Shown: positions 1 to 6,152 of the stretch, in pieces
Position numbering within the stretch: the stretch's first letter is position 1
How the letters are laid out: each line of letters begins with the position of its first letter
DNA from: Dethiobacter sp.
GTDB taxonomy: Bacteria; Bacillota_D; Dethiobacteria; Dethiobacterales; Dethiobacteraceae
Assembly: GCA_018333395.1 (NCBI GenBank)
Contig: JAGXSQ010000120.1
Coordinates: forward strand, 1-13,154
Length of the DNA stretch: 13,154 bases
Direction: 5' to 3'
Translations under genes and position numbers: made by a program
Notes under the pieces: model-generated
The model's database searches: none
What the model saw: only the letters and a program-made list of their open reading frames with translations
Told to the model about the DNA's origin: nothing

Positions 1-64
<64 letters not shown>

Positions 65-123
65 GCAAAATCAAGGGTTTGCGGGTTTTCAGAAGCCCGG
101 AAACAAGCATAAAAAAGCCTTAC

Positions 124-145
124 TACGACAGTTTTACGACAGTTT
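124..145 (+). repeat. Two tandem TACGACAGTTT repeats, candidate integrase arm sites (left)
   Basis: TACGACAGTTT occurs at 124-134 and again at 135-145, an exact 11-bp period, 60 bp inside attL. A matching pair lies near attR (12579-12601). Integrases with an AP2-like N-terminal domain, such as that of Tn916, bind short direct repeats near both element ends. The repeats are seen; their role as arm sites is inferred from position and orientation. Confidence 0.6.
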
Positions 146-150
146 TTGAA

Positions 151-182
151 CAAAAAAATTAGCAGGGGTTGCGTCCCTGCTA
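151..182 (-). terminator. Rho-independent terminator after the integrase gene
   Basis: Read leftward, a perfect 8-bp stem TAGCAGGG/CCCTGCTA with a 7-base loop (182 down to 160) is followed by ATTTTTTTG. It begins about 20 bp past the integrase stop and ends the leftward operon before the tRNA. Confidence 0.85.
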
Positions 183-201
183 GTGGTACAATTAAATCCT
201 T

Positions 202-1398
202 TTACTGCTCGCCCTGCGCTTTTGCAGGGCCTTTTCTTTTGGCCAGCAGCCCGTTCAGGCTTTCCGCCGCCAGTTTCTGCATCTCCGGCGTAACGTGGCT
301 GTACAGGTCAAGGGTCATGGTTATGCTGGCGTGTCCCAGCCGCTCCTGCACCAGCTTGGCAGGAATCCCACGGGCCAGCAGTAAAGTTGCGTGGGTGTGC
401 CGCAGATCGTGCAAGCGCACCTTTGGCAGGCCTGCAGCCACAAGCCGCCGCTGGAAGTGCTTTGTGAAGTCTTTGGGGTTAAGCGCTGTCCCGTCTTCCC
501 GGCAGAACACCAGGCCGCTGTCCTGGTAGGCCGCGCCCAGCAGTAGCTTCTCCTGCGCCTGCCGCTTCCGGTGGCTTTTAAGTTCCCGGATTGCGTCATC
601 GGTCAGGGTAACGCTACGCCTGCCGCTTTTGCTCTTTGTGGTCTCCTCCAAGGAAATGCTGTCTTTAAGTGCCAGCAACTGCCGCTGGACAGTCAGAGCA
701 CCGCTTTCCAGGTTGACACAATCCCAGCACAGCCCTAACAGTTCACCACGCCGCAGGCCGGTTGTTGCCGCCAGTAGGTAGGCTGCAAATAGCCGATCCT
801 CCCTAATCGCCTCCAGGAAGTCCACCAATTCAGCCTCGGCCATTGGCCGCATCTGCTTATTCTTAATGGTCGGGGGGCTGGTGGCATCGGCCACATTGCG
901 GGGCAGCAGCCCCTCCTTGACAGCTTGCTGCAGGGCCTGGCGGATAATAGCGTGTAGGTAGCGCACTGTCCGGGTAGACAGGCCGCCTTCCCCGTCATGC
1001 CGTCCGCTTTCCAGTTTTTCATTATAGAATGCCTGTAGCGCGTTTGCCTGCAGTTTCGCCATCGGGATTTTCCCCAATGCCGGCTTAATGTGAACGTTAA
1101 CCAGCGTTTCGTAACTCTCGTAAGTGCCAGCTTTTAGCTGCCCCTTCTTGTACCCGGTCAGCCATTTGTCTAGCCACTCGCCGAAAGTAGTTCGCGTAGG
1201 CTCAACGTAGCCGCTATTTTTCACTTCCTGCAGGGCCTGGGCCATCTTGTCAGCAGCTTCTTTCCGGGTCTTGCCGTAGAAGCTCTTACGCTTCGGCTTC
1301 CCTGTGGCCGGGTCGAAGCCAACACTGGCCACCGCCACCCATAAGCCGTCAGGCCGCTTGTAGATACTGCCCTCGTTATTCCCGCGCCGCTTGGACAT
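202..1398 (-). CDS. int: Tyrosine recombinase integrase
   Basis: This 398-aa site-specific recombinase would integrate and excise the element at tRNA-Ala. The N-terminal region (about 8-60, beginning NNEGSIYKRPDG) resembles the AP2-like arm-binding domain. A SAM-like core-binding domain spans about 70-165 and the catalytic domain about 185-380. The visible catalytic set is R216 (TTGLRRGEL), a lysine at 255 or 257, H330 and R333 (HDLRHTHAT), H356 (LGHASI) and the nucleophile Y366 (DLYSHV), so the enzyme looks intact. Length fits the Tn916/phage type. ATG 1398 is preceded by GGGAG at good spacing, and the start overlaps the upstream 91-aa gene by 23 bp. It is the last gene of the leftward operon. 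Confidence 0.96.
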   Translation of the reverse strand: MSKRRGNNEGSIYKRPDGLWVAVASVGFDPATGKPKRKSFYGKTRKEAADKMAQALQEVKNSGYVEPTRTTFGEWLDKWLTGYKKGQLKAGTYESYETLVNVHIKPALGKIPMAKLQANALQAFYNEKLESGRHDGEGGLSTRTVRYLHAIIRQALQQAVKEGLLPRNVADATSPPTIKNKQMRPMAEAELVDFLEAIREDRLFAAYLLAATTGLRRGELLGLCWDCVNLESGALTVQRQLLALKDSISLEETTKSKSGRRSVTLTDDAIRELKSHRKRQAQEKLLLGAAYQDSGLVFCREDGTALNPKDFTKHFQRRLVAAGLPKVRLHDLRHTHATLLLARGIPAKLVQERLGHASITMTLDLYSHVTPEMQKLAAESLNGLLAKRKGPAKAQGEQ

Positions 1399-1651
1399 TG
1401 GTTTCGCTCCCTTTTATGACCGCCCTGACAATTCCGCGGCTCAAGCGGGTGGCCTGTTCATTGGTTAACAACCCCTGCTGTGCCAAGGCTCTTGCTATAG
1501 CATCGGCACCAAAACAAAACACACCCCAGCTAAAATTCGGTAACGCCCTGCTCTGGCTGTATTCTTCACCCTTCTTTATCAACTGTTCTGCAATCGCCTT
1601 GCATTGCATGTTATTTACGGTTATTCCGCCTTCCCCGCGCCGTTTCGCCAT
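1376..1651 (-). CDS. Hypothetical protein, 91 aa
   Basis: I do not recognise this family. The sequence reads as a small soluble protein: a basic N terminus (MAKRRGEGG) and two probable helical stretches (about 17-30 and 50-88). Support for coding is positional. An excellent ribosome binding site, AAAGGAGG, lies 10 bases before ATG 1651 and overlaps the end of the preceding frame, and the 3' end overlaps the integrase start by 23 bp, which suggests translational coupling. A role in controlling integrase expression is possible but unsupported by any motif. Confidence 0.7.
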   Translation of the reverse strand: MAKRRGEGGITVNNMQCKAIAEQLIKKGEEYSQSRALPNFSWGVFCFGADAIARALAQQGLLTNEQATRLSRGIVRAVIKGSETNVQAARE

Positions 1652-1667
1652 TTTTATTCCGCCTCCT

Positions 1668-1855
1668 TTAGTTTTCCCGTATGGTTATGTGGCTCCTGGG
1701 CTTACCTTCTTCGCCTTCATGCTCGCCACGCTCGTCCAGGGATCGCCAGCTGTCAGTCCCTAGTGCTTGACTGCCAGCCGTTTGGCTTGTGCGCTATTTA
1801 CCGCATGGACAATGGTTCTGCGTCCACCGGCGGAAGTGACTTCATAGGCCGTCAT
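1668..1855 (-). pseudogene. Small gene with an apparent 1-bp frameshift
   Basis: ATG 1855 opens a 31-codon frame (MTAYEVTSAGG..., ending AQAKRLAVKH) that stops with TAG at 1760-1762. Its ATG overlaps the stop of the 89-aa gene (ATGA). Just before the stop, the -1 frame continues with a protein-like sequence from GCA 1766 (ALGTDSWRSLDERGEHEGEE...) to TAA 1668-1670, right where the next gene's ribosome binding site begins. That second frame has no ATG, GTG or TTG of its own. The simplest reading is one gene of about 62 codons that lost a base near 1766. Alternatives are a sequencing error, a programmed -1 shift (no clear slippery heptamer seen), or a genuine 31-aa protein. Confidence 0.55.
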
Positions 1856-2121
1856 TTCTCTACGGCTCCCCGCCGCTTGGCCATATCCGTCAGCATCGCC
1901 GCGGGACTTCCCGGCGCCGCTCCCGCCAGTATCTCCAGCCTGCCCTTTATCCCCTGCAAGTGTCGCTGATCGCAACAGCAGATAAGCAGCTTCAGGCACA
2001 GCCGCGCATCGGCTTCCGGCAGGGTGTCGGCCTCGTCCTGGCACTCCAGCACAGCCAGTAAGCGCCTGGCCGGGTCTGCTATATCGGTTATACGCAGGAC
2101 ATCAGTCAGCCAGCGGGTCAT
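1852..2121 (-). CDS. Hypothetical protein, 89 aa
   Basis: This is an unrecognised small protein, predominantly helical in appearance, with a leucine- and cysteine-rich stretch (about 41-52: ARLCLKLLICCC). AAAGGTGAT precedes ATG 2121 at suitable distance. Only 3 bp separate it from the 69-aa gene upstream, and its stop overlaps the next start (ATGA). Tight packing and the overlap argue that it is translated as part of the integrase operon. Function is unknown. Confidence 0.65.
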   Translation of the reverse strand: MTRWLTDVLRITDIADPARRLLAVLECQDEADTLPEADARLCLKLLICCCDQRHLQGIKGRLEILAGAAPGSPAAMLTDMAKRRGAVEK

Positions 2122-2124
2122 AGG

Positions 2125-2334
2125 TCAATCACCTTTAGCGAAGCGGCCTGACGGCTTATAGCCGATATTACAACTAAAACTCAGGTCTTTGTCGCAGCCA
2201 TCAACCGGCACCCTTTCCCAGCCGCTTGTCCCGGCCACCAGCATCATCTTACCACTGGAGCTTGCCCGGCCAGGGAAGGCCGCCTTGAAAACTACCGTCA
2301 GTTCATCGCCAACTAGTTTTGCAGACTTAATCAT
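2125..2334 (-). CDS. Hypothetical protein, 69 aa
   Basis: The protein starts MIKSAKLVGDELTVVFKAA and looks like a small beta-rich domain (KLVGDELTVVFKA, KMMLVAGTSGWERV) with two cysteines near the C terminus (DGCDKDLSFSC). I chose ATG 2334 because AAGGAG (2342-2347) lies 7 bases upstream; the in-frame TTG at 2340 is too close to it. It lies 2 bp after the stop of the 27-aa ORF. Family unknown. Confidence 0.65.
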   Translation of the reverse strand: MIKSAKLVGDELTVVFKAAFPGRASSSGKMMLVAGTSGWERVPVDGCDKDLSFSCNIGYKPSGRFAKGD

Positions 2335-2336
2335 TG

Positions 2337-2420
2337 TCAATCTCCTTTCTGCTTCAGGCCTGGCGTTACCAGGCCGTAGGCCGTTTGTGACACATCCGGC
2401 AGCCTCTCAAGCGTGGCCAT
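2337..2420 (-). CDS. Hypothetical micro-protein, 27 aa
   Basis: ATG 2420 opens MATLERLPDV SQTAYGLVTP GLKQKGD and stops at 2337. A strong GGAGGAGG lies about 8 bases upstream, embedded in the last codons of the 94-aa gene, and ATG follows that gene's stop by 3 bp. Its own last codons carry the AAGGAG used by the 69-aa gene. It may be a translated small protein or a coupling leader; no function can be assigned. Confidence 0.5.
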   Translation of the reverse strand: MATLERLPDVSQTAYGLVTPGLKQKGD

Positions 2421-2423
2421 TGC

Positions 2424-2708
2424 TTATGCCTCCTCCGGCTCTACGCCGAACGCCTCGGCAAAGTCAAGCTCATACTCCGGCAGCCGTTCATAGTAACCTT
2501 TGGCTTCTTCCATACTTAGGGGTTCAATGCTCTCACGCTCGCCCTGCCATTGGGTTGTCCTGTGCAGGAAGAACGCTCCCCTTGCCGTCTTGTAAAGCAT
2601 CGTATTCCGTCCGTGCCGCTCCCAGTTACTGCCGTCCCAGTACCTGTCACTGGCCACCATACGGGCCTTGTCCGTGTCGTACAGCTTGCCGTCAATTACC
2701 GCCCTCAT
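2424..2708 (-). CDS. Hypothetical protein, 94 aa, first gene of the integrase operon
   Basis: It begins MRAVIDGKLYDTDKARMVASDRYWDG and contains a beta-rich first half (GKLYDTDKA, RNTMLYKTARGAFFLH) followed by an acidic helical end (SMEEAKGYYERLPEYELDFAEAFG). Short proteins starting like this are common in Bacillota mobile elements, but I know no function. AAGGAGG lies 7 bases before ATG 2708, and the leftward promoter 2755-2783 reads into it. No catalytic motif is visible. Confidence 0.75.
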   Translation of the reverse strand: MRAVIDGKLYDTDKARMVASDRYWDGSNWERHGRNTMLYKTARGAFFLHRTTQWQGERESIEPLSMEEAKGYYERLPEYELDFAEAFGVEPEEA

Positions 2709-2754
2709 CTTTCTTCCTCCTTAGTTTATTTATTAGTGTTTATTACTTGGTATT

Positions 2755-2783
2755 AGCATATATCATCGTTTATTATTAGTCAA
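2755..2783 (-). promoter_or_regulatory. Promoter of the leftward integrase operon
   Basis: On the minus strand, TTGACT (2783-2778) and TATGCT (2760-2755) are separated by exactly 17 bp, close to the housekeeping sigma consensus. The start would fall near 2748, about 40 bp before ATG 2708. Confidence 0.6.
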
Positions 2784-2793
2784 GTGCTTTCGA

Positions 2794-2822
2794 TTGTGTT
2801 TCAGTATATTTTATGGTATAAT
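2794..2822 (+). promoter_or_regulatory. Promoter of the 55-aa DNA-binding protein gene
   Basis: A perfect TATAAT (2817-2822) lies 17 bp after TTGTGT (2794-2799, only 3/6 to consensus). The start would be near 2829, inside the CACTAATAAA box, and the ribosome binding site AGGGAGG follows at 2845-2851. Confidence 0.6.
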
Positions 2823-2860
2823 AGCCACTAATAAAGGGCAGCAAAGGGAGGTTCTTAGGC

Positions 2861-3028
2861 ATGGAAGAACATTTCACCCCGCAAGAAGTAGCTAAAAAAT
2901 TAAAAATAGACATGAGCACTGTTTATAGGTGGATACGCGAAGGTCGCCTTAAGGCTGTTAAGATAGGCCACTTTTGGCGAATCTCCGAAGCCGAATTAAA
3001 CCGCCTCTTGAAAGGCGAAACTGAATAA
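2861..3028 (+). CDS. MerR/excisionase-type DNA-binding protein, 55 aa
   Basis: The protein reads MEEHFTPQEVAKKLKIDMST then VYRWIREGRLKAVKIGHFWR and ends LNRLLKGETE. This matches the excisionase-family helix-turn-helix of MerR-like fold: helix 1 (TPQEVAKKL), recognition helix (STVYRWIREG) and a wing (KAVKIGHFWRIS). Such proteins act as Xis (directing excision) or as small repressors. AGGGAGG is 9 bases upstream of ATG 2861, a promoter precedes and a terminator follows, so it is a monocistronic unit divergent from the integrase operon. It may control excision and autoregulate; the division of labour with the second Xis-like protein at 10886-11125 is unclear. Confidence 0.88.
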   Translation: MEEHFTPQEVAKKLKIDMSTVYRWIREGRLKAVKIGHFWRISEAELNRLLKGETE

Positions 3029-3224
3029 CCGGCCAGCGAAGCGGGGCAACCTGCTTTTTTACTGTCCTGTCCCGCTCTACGGCCTCCATCGGCGGCTCGA
3101 AGTCCGTGAGGTGAAAAGCGGCGGTTTTGGCATTTTGGTTCTCCAGTACTGAAATGCTAAAAGTAGCGACCTTATCTCTAACCAGTTCCTGACTACACCC
3201 CACCGCCCCCGCGATCCGCCTCAA
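2958..3224 (-). pseudogene. Possible remnant of a helix-turn-helix gene
   Basis: Between the end of the frameshifted regulator (3248) and the terminator at 3040-3060 no intact gene is evident, but one leftward frame reads protein-like: LRQRGWSLRRIAGAVGCSQE (from codons before 3224) then LVRDKVATF..., a textbook helix-turn-helix pattern, followed by KTAAFHLTDFEPP. There is no ATG or good ribosome binding site (first usable start TTG 3224). The frame also runs antisense through the terminator and into the 55-aa gene, so its 3' part cannot be the natural end. It may be a truncated DNA-binding gene or chance. Confidence 0.3.
3040..3060 (+). terminator. Rho-independent terminator after the 55-aa gene
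   Basis: A 6-bp stem AGCGGG/CCTGCT (one G-U pair) with a GCAA tetraloop is followed by six T, starting 12 bp past the stop at 3028. It separates the rightward unit from the converging leftward operon. Confidence 0.75.
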
Positions 3225-3247
3225 GCTCCAGCCGCGTTGACGCAGGC

Positions 3248-3664
3248 TTACAGCCCCAGCAGGCGTCCCAGCAGTTCTATTGCGCCATCCAGATACCGCG
3301 CTACCGTTTGCGTGCTCAAATATTGTTTCTGTGCTATCTTCCGCATTGTCCAGCCATGAAAAAACCGCTGCTTAACAATTTTCCGCCGCTCCGGTGGCAA
3401 CAGGCGCAGTGTATCCTCAACGGCCTGCACAGCAGCCCGTGTCCTGTCGTGGCCGCCATCAACCTGCAGCAGCTTCAGAGCAGCCGTGGCTGTCCTGTCG
3501 CTCTTGCCTTTCGTGCCTGGTGGCTCCTGCCAGGTAGCAGACGGCAGGCTCTCGGCAATATACTGGCGTTCTTCATCAAGCCTGGCCAGTTCGAGCTTCC
3601 AAAGCGGGTATTGCCGCAGGATGTCCCTGCATAGCTGCTTTTGTGCCGGTGATAGAGGAAGGCA
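3248..3664 (-). pseudogene. ArpU/sigma-region-4-like regulator, second copy, start disrupted by a frameshift
   Basis: The frame following the stop of the 138-aa gene encodes CLPLSPAQKQLCRDILRQYP... and ends ELLGRLLGL, 138 residues that parallel the upstream gene from end to end (CRDILRQYPLWKLELARLDE versus CKDILKQYPFMKQALNQLDQ; both IAES; both VQAVED; both end LGL). The C-terminal part (about 85-138: LPPERRKIVKQRFFHGWTMR then KIAQKQYLSTQTVARYLDGA) is a sigma-70 region-4-like helix-turn-helix. No ATG, GTG or TTG exists at the N terminus in this frame. The TGATG at 3663-3667 would be an ideal overlapping start if one C were removed (ATGCCTTCCT to ATGCTTCCT, giving MLPLSPAQK). Either a real 1-bp insertion or a sequence error. 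GTG 3430 could still start a 60-aa helix-turn-helix peptide. Confidence 0.7.
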
Positions 3665-4081
3665 TCACAACCCCAGCCGCTGCGCCAGCAGGATAAGAAT
3701 AGCCCGCTTCCTTCTGTAGAACGTTCCTTGTTCTATGTGTAATGCTTGTGCCGTTTTCCAATCCGGCCATCCCTCGAAGTAGTGTAGCTCAACAAGCCTT
3801 CGCTCATCAGGCTCCAGGAAGTGGTTCAAGTCCTCTACCGCCTGGACATAAAAACGGGTCTTACTCCAGGCCTGTTCAAGCCGGAGCAGCCGGAAGGCCG
3901 CCGAAGCCGTGGGGTCGCTTATCGCTTTAACCCGCTGCGGTTCCGGCCATGAGGCGCCCGGGTAACTTTCGGCTATGTCTTGCCGCTCCTGGTCAAGCTG
4001 ATTCAGGGCCTGTTTCATAAATGGATACTGCTTCAGAATATCCTTACAAAAACGGCTTACGGTGATAGGTAGAACAGACAT
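3665..4081 (-). CDS. ArpU/RinA-like phage transcriptional regulator, 138 aa
   Basis: The protein has a helical N-terminal half (about 1-75, SRFCKDILKQYPFMKQALNQ) and a C-terminal helix-turn-helix of sigma-70 region-4 type (about 88-138: LEPDERRLVELHYFEGWPDW, then KTAQALHIEQGTFYRRKR and LLAQRLGL). This layout and length fit the ArpU/RinA late-regulator family, which in Gram-positive phages activates packaging and structural genes. ATG 4081 is chosen because GGGAGG (4089-4094) lies 7 bases upstream; the longer frame to 4156 has no ribosome binding site. It follows the terminase genes by 95 bp, a gap holding a palindrome and one TACGACAGTTT box, so it may have its own control. A paralogue follows directly. 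Confidence 0.78.
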   Translation of the reverse strand: MSVLPITVSRFCKDILKQYPFMKQALNQLDQERQDIAESYPGASWPEPQRVKAISDPTASAAFRLLRLEQAWSKTRFYVQAVEDLNHFLEPDERRLVELHYFEGWPDWKTAQALHIEQGTFYRRKRAILILLAQRLGL

Positions 4082-4095
4082 GCGCAGTCCTCCCT

Positions 4096-4112
4096 CTTGA
4101 TATGCTATCAAG
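4096..4112. repeat. 17-bp palindrome upstream of the ArpU-like gene
   Basis: CTTGATA-TGC-TATCAAG is a perfect inverted repeat with 7-bp arms and a 3-bp centre, immediately upstream of the GGGAGG of the 138-aa gene. No T run follows, so it is not a terminator. It may be an operator for the adjacent regulator or an RNA hairpin next to the ribosome binding site. Confidence 0.55.
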
Positions 4113-4166
4113 TGGCAAGCTAAAAACCCTTTATTTATCGGCCTCCGCAGAGCCATAATACATTTT

Positions 4167-4177
4167 TACGACAGTTT
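4167..4177 (+). repeat. Single internal TACGACAGTTT box
   Basis: An exact copy of the 11-bp repeat found in pairs near both ends lies at the terminase stop codon, in the same orientation as the end copies. Chance recurrence of an 11-mer in 13 kb is unlikely. Confidence 0.5.
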
Positions 4178-4869
4178 CAACTGCTTTCTTCGTACCAACA
4201 GGCCAGGGCCACCGCTAAAACCAGGTCATCATGGACACCTTCCCGCCAGGCTTCATAGCTGTCATGGGCCGTTTTGACGTTGATTTTTACCCTGAAGTTA
4301 AGCAATTCCTCTACCAGCAGCCGGGCCGCGGGCAGTTCTGCCGCCACCTTCAGCCTGCCGGCTTGGAAAAGCACTTGCAGGACAGAAACAAGGTCACGTT
4401 TAGGCACATGATATCCGCCGTCATCATCGCGGGTAACGGTATTCCCGCCGGTTATAGTGATTGGAACGGGTCGCAGGCCTGCCGCCTTAAACATATCCAC
4501 CACCGGAGCGCCAACGCCGGTTTTATCCACCACCAGGGCCGCTTTCCCTTTTAGCTGCTCACTTTCAAGCAGTGACTTCACCCGCTCCACAATGGCCGGG
4601 TAAGAAGTGCCCAGCTTTAGCCGCTCCAGGTGGCGCAGGTGGTAGAGGTTAGCGGTCGCATCCACTTCCTGCGTCCTTAAAGTAATTCCGCTCCAGGGGT
4701 GGTTATTATTTTCCCAGGGGTCGGGAATAATTGGCCGCCCCCCCTGTTTGTGCTTAAAACGAAAACTTAACGTTTTCTCACCGGTCACCGTCTCCAACCT
4801 TTCAAGCACCGCCAGGGCTGTATAGTCCTGCGCCTGGCCTAGGTCAAGGCCAAGAAAAAAGTTATTCAC
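4177..4869 (-). CDS. Large terminase, nuclease half (RNase H-like), separate gene
   Basis: This 230-aa protein carries the RNase H/RuvC-like fold of the TerL C-terminal domain, which cuts concatemeric DNA during packaging. Expected acidic residues are visible: D9 in FLGLDLGQAQDYTAL, D115 in AALVVDKTGVG, and D214/D215 in HDDLVLAVALA. GTG 4869 is chosen because GGAGG precedes it by 8 bases; the longer frame from 4902 lacks such a site. The start overlaps the last 8 bases of the ATPase gene, in the +1 frame. In most tailed phages both domains form one polypeptide of about 400-550 aa; here the sum is 494, so the two genes together make a full-length enzyme. Confidence 0.85.
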   Translation of the reverse strand: MNNFFLGLDLGQAQDYTALAVLERLETVTGEKTLSFRFKHKQGGRPIIPDPWENNNHPWSGITLRTQEVDATANLYHLRHLERLKLGTSYPAIVERVKSLLESEQLKGKAALVVDKTGVGAPVVDMFKAAGLRPVPITITGGNTVTRDDDGGYHVPKRDLVSVLQVLFQAGRLKVAAELPAARLLVEELLNFRVKINVKTAHDSYEAWREGVHDDLVLAVALACWYEESS

Positions 4870-5656
4870 CGCTGCCACCTCCGAATAATGGCCTAACATC
4901 ATTGGTTATGGCCGTCATTACCTGGTCGTAACTGAAAACCTGGTCAACCGTCTCGACAAACTCACAAAGGTATTCCTGCCGGAACCACCAGTCGCCCAGG
5001 GCTGCGCGTTCTTCATCTAGAAATTCAGGGCTTATCCTGGGGCAGCCACGGGCTGTTATCTGTATCCGCTCCCATGCGGCTTTGCTCGTCCACTCCTTGA
5101 AGAAGTGCCCGCGCTTGCCGAATGGCGTAGACATGAGGATTAACCTTCCGCCCGAAACGGCCAGCATGGGCCTGACGGCAAAATAAAGTTCGTCCGGCAC
5201 CCTGGCAGCCTCGTCCTCGATAATCAGAGACGCACCGCTGAAGCCTCTTATCATGCCTTCGCTGCTGGGTAGAGACACAATCCGGCTTTTGTTGCGCATG
5301 GTTAGAGATAGCCGGTTATCCTCGACAAGTCCGGGTTGCTGGGCCTCCGGCAATGTCTTGAGCAAGTCTTGCGCTTTGCGGAAAAGCTCGCTGGACTGCC
5401 GCAGGGAGGGGCTTACCAGCAGCACCAAAGAAGCGGGGTAAAATAGCGCTCTATGCAGCGCCAGGATAGCCGCCGTAGTGCTCTTGCCGCTTTGCCGGCA
5501 GCAGTTCAACAGTAGCCGTTTGCCGTTCCAGCGCAAGGCTTGTTCTTGCCATGGGTCGGGAGCAAAGCCTAGCGCTTTTCGGGCAAAGATAGCCGGGTCC
5601 AGGGCCGACTGAAGGTCATGGGTTAATTCGTTTGTTTCGTAAGACATGACCACCAC
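4862..5656 (-). CDS. Large terminase, ATPase half, separate gene
   Basis: This 264-aa protein contains the packaging ATPase of TerL: an adenine-region sequence (FAPDPWQEQALRW, 31-43), Walker A CRQSGKST (53-60), Walker B LIIEDEAA (144-151) with catalytic E149, and coupling motif MSTPFGKRG (175-183), then FRQEYLCEF (225-233), typical before the nuclease domain. It should pump DNA into a prohead with ATP. GTG 5656 has AGGAGG 9 bases upstream. It overlaps the small terminase-like gene by 41 bp and its stop overlaps the nuclease gene's start. The C terminus FGGGSGE resembles a linker; its GGAGGTGG codons double as the ribosome binding site of the nuclease gene. Confidence 0.9.
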   Translation of the reverse strand: MVVMSYETNELTHDLQSALDPAIFARKALGFAPDPWQEQALRWNGKRLLLNCCRQSGKSTTAAILALHRALFYPASLVLLVSPSLRQSSELFRKAQDLLKTLPEAQQPGLVEDNRLSLTMRNKSRIVSLPSSEGMIRGFSGASLIIEDEAARVPDELYFAVRPMLAVSGGRLILMSTPFGKRGHFFKEWTSKAAWERIQITARGCPRISPEFLDEERAALGDWWFRQEYLCEFVETVDQVFSYDQVMTAITNDVRPLFGGGSGE

Positions 5657-6131
5657 TACTTTCCACCTCCTCCAACGCCGCTGCCAGCTTCAACCGGGCT
5701 TCCGGGTAAGGCTCCATGGCCGCCAATATCACCGCCCGCAGATTTACCCATTGCGGATTGATTAAGACGTTAACCGTGGTCTGTTCCTGTAGTTCTCCCT
5801 GCAGCCGGGCCAGCAGTTCCAGGCAGCCTCGGGCTTCCTTTATACCGACAAGCGCCGTCCTTAGGTCTCCAGCCTGTTCCGCCTTGGCCAGTATGCTTAA
5901 AGCCTTGTCCCGCAGGTTGGCCACCTGCTGCAGCAGTGTATCCGCTTTAGCAACCTCTCGGGCTTCCTGGGCTTTCACTAGGCCTGCGGGGATATGCTGC
6001 TTATGCCGATGGAGGGCTGTCATTTTAACGGAAAAATTTTCCGTTATTTTCCGCAGGATAACGCCCTCCACCAGCGCTGCATTTATTTCCTCTACCTGTG
6101 GATGGTCGCAGATACCGCATTTTTTAGCCAT
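5616..6131 (-). CDS. Probable small terminase subunit with N-terminal CxxC/helix-turn-helix
   Basis: The 171-aa protein starts MAKKCGICDHPQVEEINAAL. C5, C8 and H10 form a short knuckle, followed by a helix-turn-helix (about 18-47, GVILRKITENFSVKMTALHR). A helical, coiled-coil-like middle follows (about 50-120), and a C-terminal segment (NPQWVNLRAVILAAM, about 125-160) of the kind seen in phage small-terminase-like proteins. DNA-binding plus oligomerising helices and its place directly before the large terminase (41-bp overlap) support a DNA-recognition role in packaging. ATG 6131 is preferred over TTG 6134; the ribosome binding site (AAGGG) is modest. Its sequence is not diagnostic, so the assignment leans on context. 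Confidence 0.68.
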   Translation of the reverse strand: MAKKCGICDHPQVEEINAALVEGVILRKITENFSVKMTALHRHKQHIPAGLVKAQEAREVAKADTLLQQVANLRDKALSILAKAEQAGDLRTALVGIKEARGCLELLARLQGELQEQTTVNVLINPQWVNLRAVILAAMEPYPEARLKLAAALEEVESSGGHVLRNKRINP

Positions 6132-6152
6132 CAAAAAACCGCCCTTTCCGGG

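Larger units (their letters stand above)
2729..2835. promoter_or_regulatory. Inverted TTTATTAGTG boxes around the divergent promoters, candidate operators
   Basis: TTTATTAGTG at 2729-2738 recurs as its exact reverse complement CACTAATAAA at 2826-2835. One copy lies just downstream of the leftward -10 box and the other just downstream of the rightward -10 box. A looser copy, TTTATTATTAGT, sits between them at 2769-2780, overlapping the leftward -35. The symmetry suggests a repressor controlling both directions. The best local candidate is the adjacent 55-aa DNA-binding protein; this is inference. Confidence 0.5.

Noticed and set aside
146..529. Open frame on the plus strand across the end of the integrase gene
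   Set aside because: It is antisense to the conserved catalytic region of the integrase and starts within the terminator; no ribosome binding site or family resemblance.
2189..2779. Long plus-strand open frame of 196 codons
   Set aside because: It runs antisense over three small leftward genes with good ribosome binding sites and through the divergent promoter region; composition looks like a shadow frame.
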